Below are positions 1 through 6,310 of a stretch of DNA of 13,807 nt, piece by piece; the stretch's first letter is position 1; the number at the start of each line of letters is the position of its first letter. Made by a program: the position numbers and the translations under genes. Location: positions 1 through 13,807 of the forward strand of contig DKEW01000001.1 in NCBI GenBank assembly GCA_002452265.1, written 5' to 3'. Origin of the DNA: Pelobacter sp. UBA6812. GTDB taxonomy: Bacteria; Desulfobacterota; Desulfuromonadia; Desulfuromonadales; Syntrophotaleaceae. The notes below the pieces were generated by a model, which saw only the letters and a list, made by a program, of their open reading frames with translations, did no database searches and was not told where the DNA came from.

Positions 1-36
1 GCCGGAACCACCGCCGGAACCACCGCCGGAACCGCC
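1..36. repeat. 12-bp tandem repeat encoding Gly-Gly-Gly-Ser units
   Basis: Three consecutive 12-base units (1-12, 13-24, 25-36) read gccggaaccacc, with one base changed in the third (accgcc instead of accacc). On the coding strand they specify the Gly/Ser tail of the pilin. The array touches the window edge, so its copy number is unknown. The unit length is a multiple of three, so copy changes would alter tail length without shifting frame. Confidence 0.85.
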
Positions 37-192
37 GTCACCAGGGAGTGCATTTGCTAACGGCTGGTAGGTTTTATTGATTTTTTTACCGAGATTTCCT
101 ACAGACAAAAGCGCAACAGATATGATCAAAGCCAGGATTACCGCATACTCCACGGCGGTCTGCCCACATTCCCTACTTCTCCAAAATCCCAT
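1..192 (-). CDS. Flp/Fap-type type IVb prepilin with Gly/Ser-rich tail (partial, C-terminus off window)
   Basis: This is the N-terminal 64 residues of a small pilin whose end lies beyond the left edge. I read the start as the ATG at 190-192. A GGAGGG ribosome binding site at 199-204 lies six bases upstream of it; an in-frame ATG at 208-210 has no such site. A short basic leader ends in Gly10 and is followed by QTAVEY. This matches the Flp prepilin processing pattern G^XXXXEY, with the conserved Glu at mature position 5 and then Tyr. A hydrophobic helix (about residues 17-34) and a short amphipathic stretch to Leu49 complete the usual Flp length. Flp pilins are cut by a TadV-type peptidase and assembled by the Tad system into adhesion fibres. 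After Leu49 comes PGD and then repeated GGS/GGGS units, which is unusual for this family. No tad genes are visible in the window; they may lie to the left. Confidence 0.8.
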   Translation of the reverse strand, partial: MGFWRSRECGQTAVEYAVILALIISVALLSVGNLGKKINKTYQPLANALPGDGGSGGGSGGGSG

Positions 193-331
193 GGAAAGCC
201 CTCCATACATCTAGAGGAGTCAATGATAACCATCAAAAACACTTGCTTTAAACATAGCATCTGGAATTTGTAATGCTACCAACTATCGGGAATAGAAAAA
301 AATTTCAGAAAGGCAACCTTGACAATCATGC

Positions 332-1453
332 TCAGGAAAAGAGTTTCTTTGTCAGGCGCAGTGCAGCATTGGAAAGTAATTCCTCCGCACGAGTCATCCC
401 CTCCTCAACCCCCATATCCTTCGGCATGGCAGAAAGGCCGAGATTAATACCTGCGCGCGACAATTCATCAGGAGTTAACCTGATCTGTCCGGCCAGAACC
501 GCCACGGGGACCCGCCAGCGCCGTGCGATTTCCAACACTCCGCTGACCACCTTTCCTTGTAGGGATGTGCGATCAAGGCAGCCCTCGCCCGTAATCACCC
601 AATCGGCCCACCGCACCTGCTTTTCAAAATCAACTTTTTCCATGACCGCAGCAACACCGGAGTGCAAGCACCCACCAAAGAAAGCCACAGCCCCCGCACC
701 GAATCCACCTGCGGCACCTCCCCCTGGGATGTCTTGGACACGGATACCGAGTTGAGTTTCGATGACCCTGGCCAGGTTTTCCAGCCCGGACTCAAGCATA
801 TCAGTCTGCTCCGGCGTAGCACCTTTTTGCGGAGAGAAAACGCGGGCGGCACCTTGGGGACCGGTCAGGGGATTGGTCACGTCGCATAGCACCGATATGA
901 CAGGCATAGGCCTTGAGGGTAACACGAGACGGCGGATGTCAAGCAAACCACGCCCGCCAAGGGGGACTTCATTTCCCCGTGCGTCGAGAAAACGCCAACC
1001 AAGCGCGCGCGCCGCTCCGGTACCGCCATCTACCGTGGCGCTGCCGCCCAACGTCAGCAGCACCTCCCGCGCCCCGCGATCTAACGCGGACGCCAGCAGC
1101 TGGCCGGTGCCAAAAGTGGTAGTCAGCAAAGGATTGCGCTGATCGGCCGGTACCAAAGCCAGACCACTGGCACGCGCCATCTCCACGATGGCTGTTGCGG
1201 TTTCGGGAAGCCAGGCAAAAGAAGCTTTAATGGTCATGCTCTGCAATGGACCCGTAATATCCTGCACCTCCACCCAACAGCCTGAAGATGTCGATACCAG
1301 AATCTCAGCCGTGCCTTCACCGCCGTCTGCTAAAGGCTGGCATTTCAGCTCCCAATCCGGCCGGGCAGCGCGCATGGTAGAGGCCACGACGCTGCAGACC
1401 TGGGAAGCGGATAGGCTCCCTTTAAAGGAATCGCAAGCCACCAGGATATTCAT
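332..1453 (-). CDS. Glycerate kinase (GlxK/GarK family)
   Basis: Predicted ATP-dependent D-glycerate kinase of the GlxK/GarK type, cytoplasmic. Members usually form 2-phosphoglycerate, feeding glycerate into lower glycolysis. At 373 residues it has full family length. Recognisable blocks in order are: N-terminal ACDSFKGSLSA (residues 6-16), DGGEGT (43-48), the Gly-rich LGGSATVDGGTG (135-146), DVTNPLTGP (191-199), GGGAAGGFGAG (244-254), and TGEG followed by DRTSLQGK (288-301). The ATG start has GGAGG four to five bases upstream. The nearest upstream gene (the 66-residue protein) ends about 175 bases away, with a candidate terminator between them, so this gene probably has its own promoter. No glyoxylate or serine pathway partner is visible nearby. 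The family call is firm; the exact phosphorylation position follows the family rather than anything seen here. Confidence 0.93.
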   Translation of the reverse strand: MNILVACDSFKGSLSASQVCSVVASTMRAARPDWELKCQPLADGGEGTAEILVSTSSGCWVEVQDITGPLQSMTIKASFAWLPETATAIVEMARASGLALVPADQRNPLLTTTFGTGQLLASALDRGAREVLLTLGGSATVDGGTGAARALGWRFLDARGNEVPLGGRGLLDIRRLVLPSRPMPVISVLCDVTNPLTGPQGAARVFSPQKGATPEQTDMLESGLENLARVIETQLGIRVQDIPGGGAAGGFGAGAVAFFGGCLHSGVAAVMEKVDFEKQVRWADWVITGEGCLDRTSLQGKVVSGVLEIARRWRVPVAVLAGQIRLTPDELSRAGINLGLSAMPKDMGVEEGMTRAEELLSNAALRLTKKLFS

Positions 1454-1503
1454 GGCACCTCCGGATTAACTGAGAGGGAGAAGATGGATTGGTATGGAAT
1501 TAA

Positions 1504-1517
1504 TAAAGGGCCCTTTA
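1504..1517. promoter_or_regulatory. Perfect 14-bp palindrome upstream of glycerate kinase
   Basis: The sequence TAAAGGGCCCTTTA is its own reverse complement. It lies about 50 bases upstream of the glycerate kinase start, in the region where its promoter should be. A dimeric regulator could bind such a site. I see no convincing -35/-10 pair around it, so the operator reading is inference only. Confidence 0.25.
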
Positions 1518-1575
1518 AAAAACACCATGACGGTCAGGCAGGAAGACGGGTCATCTTTGTACGTGGTAAATGCAA

Positions 1576-1601
1576 GGCCCCTTGCAAAGAAGCGAGGGGC
1601 C
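1576..1601 (-). terminator. Candidate terminator hairpin after the 66-residue ORF
   Basis: Minus-strand GGCCCCT and AGGGGCC form a perfect 7-bp GC-rich stem with a 12-base loop, starting 27 bases beyond the stop of the small protein gene. The following bases (TTGCATTT) are only partly T-rich, so Rho-independent function is uncertain. An alternative fold, GCAAGG/CCTTGC at 1572-1585, competes with it. Confidence 0.4.
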
Positions 1602-1628
1602 GAAATATTCATATGTCGAAACAGGATA

Positions 1629-1829
1629 TCATCCCTTGGCGATCAACTTTTCCATAATCTGATAAACATCTTTATCCGTGATCCATACGACAAAACCGTT
1701 ACCCTCTTCGTCACTGCCACATAAATATCCAACCCCGGGTTTTTTCCCGTCGCATGTATCACACGCCGGATATAACGAGAGGCCATGATTCGGAGCCATT
1801 TTCAATACAAACTCTTTTTTCTTGTCCAT
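1629..1829 (-). CDS. Small cysteine-containing protein of unknown function (66 aa)
   Basis: I do not recognise this protein. It has 66 residues, a lysine-rich start (MDKKKEFVLK), then a cysteine cluster C23-x2-C26-x10-C37, and an acidic, hydrophobic C-terminal half (residues 40-66) that looks like a short beta strand and helix. The CxxC plus a third Cys, with His15 nearby, could be an incomplete metal site or a redox pair; this is speculation. There is no signal peptide or membrane segment, so it is probably cytoplasmic. An AGGGA ribosome binding site lies six to seven bases before the ATG. It starts 50 bases after the stop of the HDOD-GGDEF gene on the same strand and precedes a GC-rich hairpin. 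It is therefore probably the last gene of that transcription unit. Confidence 0.65.
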   Translation of the reverse strand: MDKKKEFVLKMAPNHGLSLYPACDTCDGKKPGVGYLCGSDEEGNGFVVWITDKDVYQIMEKLIAKG

Positions 1830-1879
1830 GATAATCCCTGAATTGTTAGGTTGCCGATTTGTATTACCTAATCATACAA

Positions 1880-3400
1880 TCAGTCAACGGATTTAATGGT
1901 CACCGTATTGCGACCCGATTTTTTAGACTGATAAATAGCCTGATCGGCTACGCTCAGCATCGAAAATCGCGATACGTTATCTTTTGTTCCATCAAAGAAA
2001 GCGCCGCCGATACTGATGGTCAGCCCAATGGTCTTTCCGTTAATGGGAATGAGCAGCGTTTCAACAGAATGGCGCAACCGGTCGGCGAGAACTTCGAAAC
2101 CGGAGTAGTCCGTTTCGGGCATGATAATGGCAAATTCATCCCCACCATAGCGAACAAAAACATCACAACTTCGCATACAAGAGGTTAGCTTTTGAGAAAC
2201 GGTGCGTAACACCACATCCCCAACCAGATGTCCATGGGTATCGTTGATATCCTTAAAAAAATCGATATCAAAAAAGATCAGACACAAAGGATGGCTGTAA
2301 CGTTTCGCCCGTTCCAGCTCCTTTTCGATTTCGCGCTGGAAGAACCGATGGTTGTAAAGCCCTGTCAACTCGTCCCGGTAAGCCAGCTTACGCAATGCTT
2401 TATTGGCCTCAAGCAGATTACTGATGAATTCTCTGGATTCTTCCTGCGACTGTTTAAGCTCGTAAACCAGGTTTTCATAGGACATCGCACGGTTACCAAG
2501 CTCATAATTAGCTTCCTGCAACAACTGCGACAGAGGTTTCATCTCCCCCGGGTCGATATCAAAATAGTTCAGGATCTCGACGGTCTTCCCCGCCAGGGAA
2601 TCAATCATCTGGTTGGCTGCCTTGGTATCCAAACCAAAGCGACTGTAGAGAATCGCATGGACCTCATCAAGGGTGCGTGAGTCAGCTGCACCATGATAAA
2701 GAGCAGAGAGATTATCAGCAACATCCAGGATACCGATCAACGTGCCATGAGGCGCGGAAGATGGCACATCATCATGGTGATGAAAAATAGGCAGGTAGAT
2801 AGTTTCAGGCAATCCCCACTGTTTGAGCATGAGTCCGCCCAACTCTCCATGATCAAAACCAATAAGCTCCCGCTCCACCGGAAAGCTCCGACTTCCGGCA
2901 TAGGCTTTCAGCAACAAGATCTGCTTATATTCCATGGCCAGCTGCTTATACATGACCAGCACGCCGATATCTTTAAGAAGACTGCACAGGAAGGTATCTA
3001 CACTTTGAAAATGAATATGGGCGGCGAGCATTTCACCCGCAACAGCCGCGGTAATGGCACGTTTCCAGAAGTACTCGATATCAAACACTTCTGAGGAAGG
3101 CGCCTTGACACCATCGATAATCACAAATGACAGAGCAATATTGCGAATCACGTTCATACCCAGTACCGCCAGGGCATTTTCGATGGTACCGATTTTGCCG
3201 CATAAACCAAAAATGGAGGAATTAGCCACTTTCATCATCTTGGCAGTCAAAGAGGGGTCTTTGCTGATGATGTCGCCGATTTCCTTAAAGGAGCGCTCTT
3301 CATCCTTGATAACTTCGAGCAACCGGAAAACGACATTGGGCGGAGTGGGCAACTCAAGACGCTGCTGTATGATCGCTTCAATGGACGCGATATTCTCCAT
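1880..3400 (-). CDS. HDOD-GGDEF protein, predicted diguanylate cyclase
   Basis: Two-domain signalling protein, cytoplasmic, with no membrane segment. The HDOD domain covers about residues 7-215 from the chosen start, with blocks LPTPPNVVFRLLEV, GFDHGELGGLMLKQWGLPE and HHHDD. A probable helical coiled linker spans about 305-340. The GGDEF domain runs from about 343 to the end and carries DELTGLYN, FDIDFFKDIND, GDVVL, and RSCD placed five residues before YGGDEF. The GGDEF motif is intact, so it should join two GTP into c-di-GMP; the RxxD inhibitory site implies product feedback. The Asp in GDVVL, which is Ser in the cGAMP-forming Hypr subgroup, points to c-di-GMP. The HDOD segment reads LLKDIG where many members have LLHDIG. 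I chose the ATG at 3398-3400 because AGG lies seven bases upstream and the domain starts right after. An ATG at 3431-3433 and a TTG at 3440-3442 are in frame but lack a ribosome site. It lies 93 bases after rlpA. Confidence 0.9.
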   Translation of the reverse strand: MENIASIEAIIQQRLELPTPPNVVFRLLEVIKDEERSFKEIGDIISKDPSLTAKMMKVANSSIFGLCGKIGTIENALAVLGMNVIRNIALSFVIIDGVKAPSSEVFDIEYFWKRAITAAVAGEMLAAHIHFQSVDTFLCSLLKDIGVLVMYKQLAMEYKQILLLKAYAGSRSFPVERELIGFDHGELGGLMLKQWGLPETIYLPIFHHHDDVPSSAPHGTLIGILDVADNLSALYHGAADSRTLDEVHAILYSRFGLDTKAANQMIDSLAGKTVEILNYFDIDPGEMKPLSQLLQEANYELGNRAMSYENLVYELKQSQEESREFISNLLEANKALRKLAYRDELTGLYNHRFFQREIEKELERAKRYSHPLCLIFFDIDFFKDINDTHGHLVGDVVLRTVSQKLTSCMRSCDVFVRYGGDEFAIIMPETDYSGFEVLADRLRHSVETLLIPINGKTIGLTISIGGAFFDGTKDNVSRFSMLSVADQAIYQSKKSGRNTVTIKSVD

Positions 3401-3493
3401 ATTTGACCTGTCTTCGTGACTTACGTATTCCATAATAACCAATCAGGCCCGCCAATCCGGAACAGGCTCGGTGTCAAAAGCAAATACCACCGG

Positions 3494-4258
3494 TTAATCA
3501 AGTGCAACGACAAAGCTGTTCCCATAGCCTGCGCGCCCGAATTCATCACTGGCCGCATACGCAGCCGTCAGGGATTCGTAACGCCCCACCCATACTCTAT
3601 AGAAAAGCTTACCTCCAACCCAACCCTGCTTGATCACGGCACTTCCCAACTTCTGCTGATATTTGCTGGCAAGCCGTTGCGCATTGTCACTCAGGCTGAA
3701 CGCACCGATCTGAACCGCATAGTTGCCCGATTCGTAGTTTACAGAGGAGATATAAGTTTGATTCCCCTGAGCATCGGTTTGCGCGATGCCAAGAGCTTCG
3801 ATGCGTACCGGAGCGGTCCCTGGGCCTACCACGCCCAGGCGTTTGGCTGCTTCATATGACAGATCGATGATGCGACTACCAACAAACGGCCCCCTGTCAT
3901 TGATACGCACGATTTCCTGACGACCATTGATCTGGTTGACAACCCGGACACTGGTCCCCAAAGGCAGAGTTTTATGAGCCGCGGTCATGGCGTGCATATT
4001 GTAGATTTCACCGTTGCTGGTCTTTTTGCCATGGAAGTCGGGGCCATACCAACTGGCCAGTCCGTCCTGCACAAAACCCTCACAGGAGGCCATGGGGTGA
4101 TACATCTGGCCATTCACGGTATAGGGTTTCTGATGCCCTTTTAGCCCCGCAGTAGAAGGTGTTTCAACAACCCGGGTATGATAGCCACCGCCACAACCGC
4201 TCAAAAGCCCCGTTAGCAGAACAACAACCCCTATCCATCGGAAAATTTGTGATAGCAT
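3494..4258 (-). CDS. rlpA: RlpA-family septal ring lytic transglycosylase, lipoprotein
   Basis: This 254-residue outer-membrane lipoprotein is predicted to act on peptidoglycan at the division septum. A short hydrophobic signal ends in the lipobox LLSGC, with Cys22 as the acylated residue. The following Gly does not signal inner-membrane retention. The double-psi beta-barrel domain (about 65-155) holds GLASWYGPDFHGKKTSNGE, AHKTLPLGT and INDRGPF. Glu84, His95 and Asp121 sit where the RlpA catalytic and conserved polar residues are expected. A C-terminal SPOR domain (about 178-253, beginning YAVQIGAFS) binds denuded glycan and targets septa. AGGG lies five to six bases before the ATG. It starts 40 bases after the PfkB-kinase stop and is likely in the same operon. 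In Pseudomonas aeruginosa RlpA cleaves naked glycan strands, whereas E. coli RlpA lacks that activity; the conserved residues here favour an active enzyme. Confidence 0.93.
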   Translation of the reverse strand: MLSQIFRWIGVVVLLTGLLSGCGGGYHTRVVETPSTAGLKGHQKPYTVNGQMYHPMASCEGFVQDGLASWYGPDFHGKKTSNGEIYNMHAMTAAHKTLPLGTSVRVVNQINGRQEIVRINDRGPFVGSRIIDLSYEAAKRLGVVGPGTAPVRIEALGIAQTDAQGNQTYISSVNYESGNYAVQIGAFSLSDNAQRLASKYQQKLGSAVIKQGWVGGKLFYRVWVGRYESLTAAYAASDEFGRAGYGNSFVVALD

Positions 4259-4298
4259 AACTACCCTGGCGCTTATTTAACGAGATTTCCAATACCCC

Positions 4299-5267
4299 TC
4301 AGGCAGGGCCTTGCAGCTCCTGCCTGCTGGAAGCGTCAGCCAAAAACCTGTTAACCCTGGCAAGCCCGGGAATAGCACTGCGCCCACCAAGAGCCGTAGC
4401 CTTAATGGCCGCACAGGCCGCTGCGAAACGCATAATGCAATCCAGAGGCCAACACTGCAGCAGGCCATAAATATAACCACCGTGAAACACATCGCCACAA
4501 CCGGTCGTGTCAACCACCGTCACATCGAAGGCAGGCTGATGAAACATAATGCCGGTTTGAGGCAACGTCCAACTACCCTTCGCACCGAGAGTAACGGTAA
4601 CGGCCTGTGCCCCATAAACCATCAAAAGTTTTAAAGCCTGCTGCGGTGAACTTCCCGGGCATAAAGCTTTGACGAATGCCTCACTGACCACGAGGTGATC
4701 AATATATGGCAACAAGGGTTCCAATTCGGGGCGCCAGCTTCCACCGTCGAGCACGACGACCATGCCTGACTGGCGGGCCCAACGGGCGGCAGCAACGGCA
4801 GCGCCCGGGTGAGACCCATCCAGGTGCAATATACGGCTATCGCGCAAAGAAACCGCGGGAAAGTCCTCTTCGCCCAGAGGTGAGGCACTGCCACGATGGC
4901 AGAAGATATTGCGCGAACCGTGGCGTTGATCGACCGCAATAAACGAAAACTGGCTGGTAGCGCCGGAATCAGTCAGCAAATAACGGCAGTCAACTCCTTC
5001 TTCTTGTAGCCCCAGGCGAATACGCTGACCGAAATCATCGCCACCGACTCTACCGACAAAAGCTGTTTTTTCACCCAGGCGCGCCAAGGCAACCAGGGCG
5101 GTAGCCACCGGGCCACCGCCCTGGATAAGGGTGTCAGTAAGATCAACCTTGCTATCTATCGCTGGATAGCAAGGAACGCATCCAAGTATATCGAGGGAAC
5201 ACTGCCCAAGCCCGATGACGCTGAAACCGCTGCCAGCTATTTTTTCACCGGCGGCAGGACGTATCAT
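4299..5267 (-). CDS. PfkB/ribokinase-family carbohydrate kinase
   Basis: This 322-residue soluble kinase belongs to the ribokinase fold. The N-terminal signature QGGGPVATALVALARLG (residues 49-65) and VGRVGGDDFG (71-80) form the substrate side. The C-terminal signature DTTGCGDVFHGGYI (253-266) holds the anion hole and the catalytic base Asp259. VTLGAKGS (225-232) matches the nucleotide-binding region. The substrate cannot be read from sequence; sugars, sugar phosphates and nucleosides are all used by relatives. The ATG start lies only six bases after the accA stop. The nearest ribosome site (AGGA) is inside the end of accA, which suggests translational coupling. In Geobacter-like genomes a kinase of this kind sits between accA and rlpA, so the position is probably conserved; that is recalled synteny, not a search result. 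The cysteine-rich N-terminal part (three Cys in residues 23-33) is a minor oddity. Confidence 0.88.
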   Translation of the reverse strand: MIRPAAGEKIAGSGFSVIGLGQCSLDILGCVPCYPAIDSKVDLTDTLIQGGGPVATALVALARLGEKTAFVGRVGGDDFGQRIRLGLQEEGVDCRYLLTDSGATSQFSFIAVDQRHGSRNIFCHRGSASPLGEEDFPAVSLRDSRILHLDGSHPGAAVAAARWARQSGMVVVLDGGSWRPELEPLLPYIDHLVVSEAFVKALCPGSSPQQALKLLMVYGAQAVTVTLGAKGSWTLPQTGIMFHQPAFDVTVVDTTGCGDVFHGGYIYGLLQCWPLDCIMRFAAACAAIKATALGGRSAIPGLARVNRFLADASSRQELQGPA

Positions 5268-5273
5268 GGCGTA

Positions 5274-6227
5274 CTATTCCTGAACAATCGTCATGGAACG
5301 CAGTTTTTGATAACGCTGCTCCCGAAGTTCATCCGGCGACAATTTATTTAACTCATCCAGATGCTTTTTAAGGCAGCTACGCACCATTTCGGCGGCAGCC
5401 TCATGATCGACATGCGCCCCCCCCAACGGTTCGGGAATCACGTCATCAATGACGCATCCAAGCTTTTCGATATCACGCGCCGTCAGCTTCAAAGCTTCGG
5501 CCGCTTCCGCCCCCTTGGTGCCATCTTTCCACAAAATAGCGGCACAGCCTTCCGGGGAAATAACCGAATAGACCGCATGCTCCATCATCAGCACCCGGTT
5601 ACCGACAGCGACGGCCAAAGCGCCCCCCGATCCACCTTCACCAGTAACGGTTACGATAATGGGTACTCTAAGGGCAGACATTTCGCGCAGGTTACGAGCT
5701 ATCGCTTCGGCTTGTCCCCGCTCCTCGGCGCCGATACCGGGAAAAGCCCCGGGAGTATCGACAAAGGTGAAAATAGGCAGGCCGAATTGTTCAGCCATCT
5801 GCATAACCCGCAGGGCTTTGCGGTAACCTTCGGGATTGGGCATGCCGAAATTACGATAGACTTTTTCTTTGGTGTCCCGCCCCTTCTGATGCCCTATAAC
5901 CGCACAAGGTTGCCCCTCAAACCGGGCAAAGCCACACACCAGCGCCGGGTCATCACGGAAATTGCGGTCACCATGGACTTCAAACCAGTCAGTAAATATA
6001 TGTTTGACAAAATCGAGAGTAAAAGGACGGTTGATATGACGCGCCAACTGGGTTAATTGCCAGCGGTTGAGGTTGGAAAAGATTTCACGCCGCAATTTTT
6101 CGGCCTTTTTTTCCAATTTTCCGATCTCCCCGGAAAAATCGACCTCGTCAGTGGAATAGCCCCGCAACTCGTTGAGCTTTTGTTCCAGCGCGACAAGGGG
6201 TTTTTCAAACTCCAGATAAAATTGCAT
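5274..6227 (-). CDS. accA: Acetyl-CoA carboxylase carboxyltransferase subunit alpha
   Basis: This is the alpha half of the carboxyltransferase, which with AccD moves the carboxyl group from biotin on AccB to acetyl-CoA, giving malonyl-CoA for fatty acid synthesis. At 317 residues it has standard AccA length. The N-terminal helical part (LEFEKPLVALEQKLNELR) is typical. The crotonase-fold core contains DWFEVHGDRNFRDDPALVCG (80-99), GHQKGRDTKEKVYRNFGMPN (112-131), FVDTPGAFPGIGAEERGQAE (155-174), the oxyanion-forming GEGGSGGALA (197-206) and SPEGCAAILWKD (224-235). The ATG has a strong AGGAGAGG ribosome site. It follows dnaE with an 83-base gap, the same dnaE-accA order as in E. coli. No accD, accB or accC is in the window, consistent with accA usually being separate from the others. 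Confidence 0.97.
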   Translation of the reverse strand: MQFYLEFEKPLVALEQKLNELRGYSTDEVDFSGEIGKLEKKAEKLRREIFSNLNRWQLTQLARHINRPFTLDFVKHIFTDWFEVHGDRNFRDDPALVCGFARFEGQPCAVIGHQKGRDTKEKVYRNFGMPNPEGYRKALRVMQMAEQFGLPIFTFVDTPGAFPGIGAEERGQAEAIARNLREMSALRVPIIVTVTGEGGSGGALAVAVGNRVLMMEHAVYSVISPEGCAAILWKDGTKGAEAAEALKLTARDIEKLGCVIDDVIPEPLGGAHVDHEAAAEMVRSCLKKHLDELNKLSPDELREQRYQKLRSMTIVQE

Positions 6228-6310
6228 GAACCTCTCCTAGATCCTTGCCTGTACAATGGTACGATAATACCCGACATTGCCGGGACACCAGGCACAGGCA
6301 TGAATATTTT

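Noticed and set aside
193..331. Possible pilin promoter: sigma-54-like GG/GC spacing or TATCAT-like -10 boxes.
   Set aside because: No GG-N10-GC pair fits, and the -10-like boxes lack a matching -35. I could not choose one.
3420..3470. A perfect TTGACA on the minus strand between rlpA and the HDOD-GGDEF gene.
   Set aside because: No acceptable -10 box occurs 15-19 bases downstream; the sequence there is GC-rich.
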